From Actinomycetes bacterium (GTDB lineage Bacteria; Actinomycetota; Actinomycetes; Mycobacteriales; Mycobacteriaceae), in contig JAEZDV010000110.1 in NCBI GenBank assembly GCA_023417985.1, forward strand, positions 1 to 29,016: a stretch of 29,016 nt of DNA, in the 5' to 3' direction. Position numbers and translations under genes: made by a program. Below, piece after piece: positions 23,543 through 29,016 of this stretch (positions within the stretch are counted from its first letter, which is position 1; each line of letters starts with the position of its first letter). The notes beneath the pieces were generated by a model that searched no databases, was not told the DNA's origin, and saw only the letters and a program-made list of their open reading frames with translations.

Positions 23543-24169
23543 ATGCCCGCCACCGCACACCCACTCGTCGCAGCCGAACGGCGCGACCTCGTCACCGTGC
23601 TCGAACAACTCACCGAGGAACAGTGGAGCGCACCATCGCTGTGCCGGGGATGGCGGGTTCGCGAGGTGGTCGCGCACACGACGATGCCCTACCGCTACGG
23701 CATGGTGCGTCTGCTCGTCGCTATGGCGAAGGCAAGAGGCAACTTCGACCGTGCGGCAGACGCATGTGCCCGCGCCGACGCGCAGGCGATGACCGACACC
23801 GAACTGCTCGACTGCCTGCGCGACAACGTGGCGCATCCGTGGCAGCCTCCGCGCAGCGACCCCACGGCGCCGCTGTGGCACGAAGTGATCCACGGACTCG
23901 ACATCACGGTCGCTCTCGGACTCGATCGTCGGGTGCCGGACGAGCGGATCGCAATGCTGCTCGGTTCGGTCTCCCCGCAGAGTGTCGGCTACTTCGGCGC
24001 GAACCTCGACGGCATCCGCCTGCGCGCCGACGATCACGACTGGGAGTACGGGGCCGGAGACGTCGTCAGCGGCGACGCCCAGCACCTGCTGCTCGTGCTC
24101 ACCGGCCGCGCGCTCCCGCCCGGATTACTGAACGGCCCACGCGCAGAACAATTCACGGCACCGGTATAG
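23543..24169 (+). CDS. Maleylpyruvate isomerase-family (mycothiol-type) metal-binding protein
   Basis: A 208-residue DinB-fold protein. The N-terminal LCRGWRVREVVAHTTMPYRYG carries the first metal ligand His45. A second cluster, APLWHEVIHGLDITVALGL near residue 115, supplies the remaining His. The C-terminal part (FGANLDGIRLRADDHDWEYGAGDVVSGDAQHLLLVLTGR) is the beta-rich mycothiol-enzyme tail of the MDMPI type. Such proteins are mycothiol-dependent isomerases or transferases. GGGAGGA lies 6 bases before the ATG. It is divergent from the fused ECF gene and overlaps dinB by 17 bases tail to tail. Confidence 0.85.
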   Translation: MPATAHPLVAAERRDLVTVLEQLTEEQWSAPSLCRGWRVREVVAHTTMPYRYGMVRLLVAMAKARGNFDRAADACARADAQAMTDTELLDCLRDNVAHPWQPPRSDPTAPLWHEVIHGLDITVALGLDRRVPDERIAMLLGSVSPQSVGYFGANLDGIRLRADDHDWEYGAGDVVSGDAQHLLLVLTGRALPPGLLNGPRAEQFTAPV

Positions 24170-25271
24170 GCGGTGGGGTCATCTCGACCCGGACGCCCAC
24201 CAAGCGCACCTCACGGTCGTGATCGAACCGCTCCAGCAGTGCGACGGCCGCGTCCGCGATCACCGCCGCGTCGAACGTCGGTTCCGCAAGAGGCGCACTC
24301 GCCGTGTGCGTCGCGAACGGCGCGTACCTGATCTTCAGGCCGACGCGTATTCCTTCACGATTCTCGGCCCGAATGTCGTCGGTCGCCTGTGCGGCGAGTC
24401 GCCGCACATGCTCCGCCAGTTCGTCCCAGTCGGCGACATTGTGCTGGAACGTCGTCTCGCGACTGTGCGACCGCGCCACCCACGGCTCCCCGGTGACCGT
24501 CGCGGTGGCGGCCCCGCGACCGAGACCGACCAGCCACGGGCCGATCTTCGGTCCGAAGCTTTTCGCCATCTCCTCGACGGGCGCCACAGCAAGTTCGCGG
24601 ACGGTGTGGATATCTTGTGCCGCAAGCTTCTTCGCGGTGCGTGATCCGATGCCCCACAAAGCGGCCGGGTCCCGCTCCCCCATCACCGCGAACCAGTTGT
24701 CGCGGGTGAGACGGAACATTCCGCGGGGTTTGCCGAAGCCGGTCGCAATCTTGGCGCGCAGAATGTTGTCGCCGATGCCGACCGAGCAATGCAATCCGGT
24801 CGCGTCCAGCACCGCGGCCTGTACTCCGCGCGCGAACGATTCCGGATCGTCGGTCTCCACGCCGAGAAAAGCCTCGTCCCACCCCAGCACGTCCACAACG
24901 ACGCCGAGGCTGCGCAAGGTACTCATGACCACGTCCGAGACCTCGTTGTACGCATCCTTGTCGACGGGCAGGAAGACCGCGTCCGGGATCTTCTTCGCGG
25001 CCACCCGCAGCGGCATCCCGGACCCGACCCCGTATTCGCGCGCCTCGTACGACGCGGTGGACACCACGCCACGCTCGGTGGGGTCGCCCCGTCCGCCGAC
25101 GACAACCGGTTTTCCCGCCAGTTCCGGCCGGCGCAGCACCTCCACGGCGGCGATGAACTGATCGAGATCGACGTGCAGCACCCATGCGGACGGCTCGGCT
25201 CGAGCGCCGCCGGGTGTCGTCGAACCGCAGGTCACCGCACCACGGTAAATCTCCGGGACACGGCGCAACAT
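24153..25271 (-). CDS. Y-family DNA polymerase, DinB2-like (Pol IV)
   Basis: A lesion-bypass polymerase of 372 residues. Catalytic acids are Asp35 (HVDLDQF) and Asp132/Glu133 (GWDEAFLG). SYEAREYGVGSGMPL binds the incoming nucleotide. A helix-hairpin-helix (LWGIGSRTAKKLAAQDIHTV) and the little-finger domain follow. The sugar-gate position, usually Phe or Tyr after DxDxF, is Ile40, and overall wording (DLDQFI, DPTERG, WVARS) follows the mycobacterial DinB2 branch. No beta-clamp motif is obvious at the end. No LexA site is seen upstream. The ATG at 25271 adds about 28 residues before homology; a GTG at about codon 13 is an alternative. The C-terminus overlaps the neighbouring gene. Confidence 0.88.
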   Translation of the reverse strand: MLRRVPEIYRGAVTCGSTTPGGARAEPSAWVLHVDLDQFIAAVEVLRRPELAGKPVVVGGRGDPTERGVVSTASYEAREYGVGSGMPLRVAAKKIPDAVFLPVDKDAYNEVSDVVMSTLRSLGVVVDVLGWDEAFLGVETDDPESFARGVQAAVLDATGLHCSVGIGDNILRAKIATGFGKPRGMFRLTRDNWFAVMGERDPAALWGIGSRTAKKLAAQDIHTVRELAVAPVEEMAKSFGPKIGPWLVGLGRGAATATVTGEPWVARSHSRETTFQHNVADWDELAEHVRRLAAQATDDIRAENREGIRVGLKIRYAPFATHTASAPLAEPTFDAAVIADAAVALLERFDHDREVRLVGVRVEMTPPPIPVP

Positions 25272-25400
25272 TGTTTCGGCGAGTCGGCGCTATCGGGTCG
25301 CGCCGGCACTCGCGAGGTCGCAAACCGGTACCGGACGAAAGTGGTTCCCTTCCGTGTACGCGTGCGCGTCTCGGGTGTACGTTGTCCTTCTAACAACCAC

Positions 25401-25419
25401 CGAGGTTCGCCTCACCTAA
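25401..25419. promoter_or_regulatory. IdeR/DtxR iron box upstream of efeU
   Basis: CGAGGTTCGCCTCACCTAA matches 14 of 19 positions of the IdeR consensus TTAGGTTAGGCTAACCTAA, including both core halves GGTT and ACCTAA. It ends 15 bases before the efeU start, where it would block the promoter when iron is plentiful. Confidence 0.7.
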
Positions 25420-25434
25420 CTTTGGGATAGCTTC

Positions 25435-26322
25435 ATGCCCTTGCTCGCCGCGGGTGCCACCGCCCCATCCGTCGCCACCCAGCTGGCCGGCTCCGGTCTC
25501 ATCGGACTCCGGGAAGGACTCGAAGCGGGGATCGTCGTCATGATCCTCGTGGCATTCCTGGTCAAGTCCGAACGCCGCGACGCACTCAAGTGGGTGTGGC
25601 TCGGGGTGGGTATCGCCGTGGCGATGGTCGCCGCAACCTTCCTGATCATCCACTTCGGCACCAGCACCCTCGACGGCGTCGCCGCAGAGATCGCGGCCGG
25701 CATCGCCTCCCTCGTCGCCGTCGTGATCGTCACCGCCATGGTGCTGTGGATGCGCACAGCGTCCCGGTCCATCTCCGGCGATCTGAAAACGGGGATGGAG
25801 AAGGCCCTGGTCGTCGGTCCTTACGCGGTGTTGTCGCTGGCGTTCTTCGCAGTCGGGCGGGAAGGCCTCGAGACGGCCCTGCTCATGGTCGGTTACGCCG
25901 AGAACACCGCAGGCAGCCCATGGCCGCTCATCGGACTGCTCCTCGGGATCGTCGTCGCCGCTGTCGTCACCGTCCTGATGTACCTCGGTGCCATCCGGAT
26001 CAACATGGCGACCTTCTTCAAGTACACGGGCGCAGCACTCGTCGTGGTGGCGGCCGGGATCCTCGGCTACGGGGTGCGAGCACTGCAGATCGGCGGGGTA
26101 CTGCCCGGCGCGACCACGTCCGCGTTCGACTTCTCCGATGTCTACGACGCCGGTAGCTGGTACGGCACGATCCTCGGCGGCATCCTCAACCTCCGTCCCG
26201 ACCCCACGGTGCTGCAGTTCGCTGCATGGGCGACCTACCTGGTGATCGTGCTGTTCCTGTTCTTGCGACCCAGCGCGCCTTCTCGACGCTCCCAGCCGGT
26301 GCAGGAACCCGCTGCGACCTGA
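25435..26322 (+). CDS. efeU: EfeU: FTR1-family iron permease
   Basis: The 295-residue membrane permease moves iron inward in the EfeUOB system. Two REGLE iron motifs (residues 26-30 and 142-146) lie in helices 1 and 4, the hallmark of the family. Seven helices are visible in hydrophobic runs, with a mid-protein charged loop (RTASRSISGDLK). The last helix is followed by a short polar tail. The N-terminal helix is not a cleaved signal. The ATG at 25435 is close to the IdeR box; no strong ribosome site is seen (TTGGGATAG). It is the first gene of three on this strand. Confidence 0.93.
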   Translation: MPLLAAGATAPSVATQLAGSGLIGLREGLEAGIVVMILVAFLVKSERRDALKWVWLGVGIAVAMVAATFLIIHFGTSTLDGVAAEIAAGIASLVAVVIVTAMVLWMRTASRSISGDLKTGMEKALVVGPYAVLSLAFFAVGREGLETALLMVGYAENTAGSPWPLIGLLLGIVVAAVVTVLMYLGAIRINMATFFKYTGAALVVVAAGILGYGVRALQIGGVLPGATTSAFDFSDVYDAGSWYGTILGGILNLRPDPTVLQFAAWATYLVIVLFLFLRPSAPSRRSQPVQEPAAT

Positions 26323-26394
26323 CCGCGCGCCGAACGAGCCCTTGCGCCGAGCAGAACCTTGCTTACCCTCCTTCCTCTCGAAAGGCACCACCCG

Positions 26395-27534
26395 ATGCGT
26401 CGCACCGCATACGCCCTCACCGCAGTCGCTGTACTGCCGCTCGCGCTTGCAGCCTGCACCGAGAAATCGGCCACCGACTCCGATGCGGTCACGGTGACGG
26501 CGACCGATTCGTCCTGTGAGGTCTCGACCACCGAAGGCGTCACCGGGCACTCGACCTTCACCGTCACCAACAACGGCAACAAGGTCACCGAGTTCTACGT
26601 CTTCGCCGGTGGCGACCGGGCCATGGGCGAGGTCGAGAACATCGGGCCCGGACTCACACGACAACTCATCGTCAACATCCCCGAGGCAGGCGACTACGAA
26701 CTGTCGTGCCGACCGGGCATGGTGGGCGACGGCATCCGGCAACCGTTCACCGTGACCGGTGACTCCCAGGCCGCAACCGACGCCGACGGCCGGCTCACCG
26801 AGGCCGCCGACGGTTACCGCCGGTACATCCGGAGCCAGACCGAGGCTCTGGTCGCCACGACCGGTGAATTCGTCGCCGCGGTCAAGGCAGGCAACGTCGA
26901 GGAAGGCAAGCGGCTGTTCCCGCTCGCGCGAACCTACTTCGAGCGGATCGAACCGGAAGCGGAAAGCTTCGGCGACCTCGACCCCCGGCTGGATCTTCGC
27001 GAGGCCGACCTCGAGCCCGGCCAGGAGTGGACCGGCTTCCACCGGCTCGAAAAGGACCTGTGGGTGACCGGGCTCCAGCCTGACAGCGCTGCCGTCGCCG
27101 ACCAGCTCACCGCCGACGTCCAGGAGCTTTCGGGACTGGTGAACGCGGAGGATTACACCATCGACCCGACGCGTATCGCGGGCGACGCCCAGGGTCTGCT
27201 CGACGAGATCTCCACCTCCAAGATCACCGGCGAGGAAGACATCTTCTCGCACACCGATCTGTACGACTTCCGGGCGAACGTCGACGGCTCGCAGGCCGCG
27301 GTCGCGGCGTTGCGGCCCGTGCTCGACGCCCAGGACCCTGCACTCGGTACCGCGATCGACGCACGGTTCGCCGAACTCGACGCCGCCCTCGACCAGTACC
27401 GGGTCGGTGAAGGATTCGTATCGTACGACACCGTCACCGAACCGCAGCGGCAGGAACTGTCTCGGCTGATCGATGCGCTGGCGGCGGAGGTCAGCAAGGT
27501 GCAGGGCGTCGTCGCGGAGGCAGCCGGGCTATGA
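26395..27534 (+). CDS. efeO: EfeO: lipoprotein with cupredoxin and imelysin (M75) domains
   Basis: A 379-residue exported protein that binds iron and hands it to EfeU. A lipoprotein signal ends LAAC with the lipid Cys at 21. An N-terminal cupredoxin-like domain (about 33-125) has paired Cys (TDSSCEVS and YELSCRPGM) and EFYVFAGGDRAMGEVENIGPG. The C-terminal M75 imelysin domain (about 135-379) has the HxxE motif HRLE (His216, Glu219) at the metal site. The ATG at 26395 follows AAAGG by 9 bases, 72 bases after efeU. The stop overlaps efeB by ATGA. Anchoring to the membrane is typical in Gram-positive members. Confidence 0.93.
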   Translation: MRRTAYALTAVAVLPLALAACTEKSATDSDAVTVTATDSSCEVSTTEGVTGHSTFTVTNNGNKVTEFYVFAGGDRAMGEVENIGPGLTRQLIVNIPEAGDYELSCRPGMVGDGIRQPFTVTGDSQAATDADGRLTEAADGYRRYIRSQTEALVATTGEFVAAVKAGNVEEGKRLFPLARTYFERIEPEAESFGDLDPRLDLREADLEPGQEWTGFHRLEKDLWVTGLQPDSAAVADQLTADVQELSGLVNAEDYTIDPTRIAGDAQGLLDEISTSKITGEEDIFSHTDLYDFRANVDGSQAAVAALRPVLDAQDPALGTAIDARFAELDAALDQYRVGEGFVSYDTVTEPQRQELSRLIDALAAEVSKVQGVVAEAAGL

Positions 27535-28808
27535 CCGATCGGCCGACGAACACACCCGGCCGGGACACTGGGGCAGGCATCTCCCGCCGTCGACTGTTCG
27601 GCGCAGTAGGGGCAGGGGCGGTTATCGCCGGTGCGGGCGCGGTCGCCGGCCGCGCCACCGCACCCGACGAGGCCGGGGCGGCCGCTCACGGAGTGGTCGA
27701 CTTCCGCGGCGAACACCAGGCCGGCATCGTCACTCCCGCGCAGGATCGGATGCATTTCGTTGCGTTCGACATCACCACGACCGACCGCGCCCAGGTCGTC
27801 GCAATGCTGAAGACGTGGACCGAGATGGCCGCACGCATGACAGCGGGCCTGGAGGCGACCGAGGACGGCGCCACCGGCGACGGTGCGTACCAGGCGCCGA
27901 GCGACACCGGCGAAGCACTCGATCTCGACCCGTCCCAGCTGACACTGACCATCGGCTTCGGCCCGTCCCTGTTCGACGACCGCTTCGGGCTGGCACCGCT
28001 CAAACCGGAGGCCCTGCAGGATCTGCCCCACTTCCCCGCGGACAACCTCGACCCGACCCGCAGCGGTGGCGACATCGCCATCCAGGCGTGTGCCAACGAT
28101 CCGCAGGTCGCCGTGCACGCAATCCGCAATCTGGCGCGGGTCGCGTTCGGCACCGCGTCGGTGCGCTGGTCACAACTCGGGTTCGGACGCACCTCCTCCA
28201 CCTCGACCGCCCAGGCGACCCCCCGGAACCTGTTCGGCTTCAAGGACGGCACCAACAACCTCAAAGCGGAAGATCCCGACGCTCTTTCCGAGTCGGTGTG
28301 GGTCGCCGGCGACGACGACCAGCCATGGATGGCCGGCGGCAGCTACCTCGTGGCCCGGCGGATACGGATGCTCATCGAGCAGTGGGACCGGGCCGTCCTC
28401 AAAGAACAAGAGGCAGTGATCGGCCGCGACAAACGCGAAGGCGCACCGCTCGGGCAGACGACGGAGTTCGACGAACTCGACCTCGAGTCGAAGGGGCCCG
28501 ACGGTCCGTTCGTACCGGTCACCGCACATGTGCGCCTCGCCTCCGCGCAGCACCTCGGCGGCATCCGCATTCTGCGCCGCGGCTACAACTTCACCGACGG
28601 TTCCGACGGCTTCGGGCATCTCGATGCCGGGCTCTTCTTCATCGCCTTCTGCCGCAACCCGCTCGACCAGTTCGTACCGATGCAACTCGAACTCGCCCGC
28701 AGCGACGCGCTCAACGAGTACATCCAGCACGTCGGGTCGGCAGTGTTCGCGTGTCCGCCCGGCCTTCAGGACGGCGAATACTGGGGGCAGTCGCTGTTCG
28801 AGGCGTGA
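27531..28808 (+). CDS. efeB: EfeB: Tat-exported Dyp-type haem peroxidase
   Basis: A 425-residue deferrochelatase/peroxidase of the EfeUOB system. The N-terminus has the twin-arginine signal ISRRRLFGAVGAGAV followed by a hydrophobic run (residues about 18-45). The GXXDG motif is GFKDG with Asp239. The haem-binding His is His333 in VTAHVRLASAQH, followed by RRGYNFTDG, and the C-terminus carries FFIAFCRNPLDQF. It oxidises Fe(II) outside the membrane for EfeO/EfeU, or releases iron from haem as claimed for E. coli EfeB. The start overlaps the efeO stop (ATGA), so the three genes form one operon. Confidence 0.93.
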   Translation: MTDRPTNTPGRDTGAGISRRRLFGAVGAGAVIAGAGAVAGRATAPDEAGAAAHGVVDFRGEHQAGIVTPAQDRMHFVAFDITTTDRAQVVAMLKTWTEMAARMTAGLEATEDGATGDGAYQAPSDTGEALDLDPSQLTLTIGFGPSLFDDRFGLAPLKPEALQDLPHFPADNLDPTRSGGDIAIQACANDPQVAVHAIRNLARVAFGTASVRWSQLGFGRTSSTSTAQATPRNLFGFKDGTNNLKAEDPDALSESVWVAGDDDQPWMAGGSYLVARRIRMLIEQWDRAVLKEQEAVIGRDKREGAPLGQTTEFDELDLESKGPDGPFVPVTAHVRLASAQHLGGIRILRRGYNFTDGSDGFGHLDAGLFFIAFCRNPLDQFVPMQLELARSDALNEYIQHVGSAVFACPPGLQDGEYWGQSLFEA

Positions 28809-28921
28809 GTTCTCCGGACCCTCCGCCTTCGGCCGCACCACCCTTTCGCGAGAATGTAACGAAGGACACACCTGCCCCGACATCCCTACCGAAGGCATGT
28901 AGAGCACAAAGGGGTTTCATC

Positions 28922-29016
28922 GTGGCACACGACCGGCTGCTGTTCATCGGCCATCCCGACGCCGGAGAAGTCGCGCAGTGGAGCGCACTGCGCGATCTCG
29001 CTCCCCAACGGGGGTT
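28922..29016 (+). CDS. Start of an unidentified gene (runs off the window)
   Basis: From a GTG at 28922, with AAAGGGG 7 bases before it, 31 codons are open to the window edge (VAHDRLLFIGHPDAGEVAQW then SALRDLAP). The segment is soluble with a beta-strand-like LLFIG. No family can be named from this length. It lies 113 bases after efeB and may be independent of the iron operon. Confidence 0.55.
   Translation, partial: MAHDRLLFIGHPDAGEVAQWSALRDLAPQRG

Noticed and set aside
25272..25400. LexA/SOS box before the dinB2-like gene
   Set aside because: No TCGAAC-type palindrome is seen in this interval.

Overview
The window is GC-rich chromosomal DNA from an actinobacterium, most likely Rhodococcus or a close Mycobacteriales relative. 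Codon third positions are strongly G/C, and GTG/TTG starts and ATGA/GTGA stop-start overlaps are common. Several genes match families I know from mycobacteria/Nocardiaceae: a Rv1284-type beta-carbonic anhydrase, a Rv2326c/Rv2325c-type ECF transporter, a DinB2-type polymerase, a FusA2-type EF-G paralogue, mycothiol-associated DinB-fold proteins and an F420-type PPOX flavoprotein. I see no insertion sequence, phage, CRISPR, tRNA or rRNA gene. Family assignments are from recognition, not from a search.

Layout: (1) 1-3386, the 3' part of a glutamate-synthase-large-subunit-like gene fused by ATGA overlap to a CysJ/P450-reductase-like diflavin reductase. (2) 3401-4693, a convergent MFS transporter whose leader holds an 18-bp perfect palindrome. 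(3) 4979-7570, a four-gene cobalt ECF transporter (cbiM, a PDGLE/CbiN-like gene, cbiQ, cbiO) chained by 4-bp overlaps, facing an ArsR-family regulator with a His-rich tail. (4) 8117-12271, an EF-G paralogue, a beta-carbonic anhydrase, a small acidic protein behind a SigF/SigB-like promoter, and an iron-type alcohol dehydrogenase. (5) 12331-14061, an ADP-ribosylglycohydrolase divergent from an NrtR-type Nudix regulator (NAD/ADP-ribose metabolism). (6) 14089-18611, psuG, a DinB-fold gene divergent from an AraC regulator with an inverted repeat between them, a secreted protein with a tandem-repeat leader, a PPOX protein and a HAD dehalogenase-like enzyme. (7) 18665-19675, two gene remnants (GyrI-like and MFS), head to head and both lacking 5' ends, which looks like a deletion scar. 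(8) 20010-25271, dedA, a second ECF transporter with a membrane-ATPase-ATPase fusion, a maleylpyruvate-isomerase-like protein and a DinB2-like polymerase. (9) 25435-28808, the efeUOB ferrous-iron uptake operon behind an IdeR/DtxR box, then the first 31 codons of an unknown gene.

Metal handling recurs: a cobalt/nickel ECF system with a likely metal sensor, iron uptake under probable IdeR control, and zinc- and iron-dependent enzymes. The observations most worth pursuing are the GltB-like/diflavin-reductase pair, the SigF-type promoter on the acidic protein, the double-truncation scar, the Ile at the polymerase sugar-gate position, and the uncharacterised palindromes in three divergent or leader regions.
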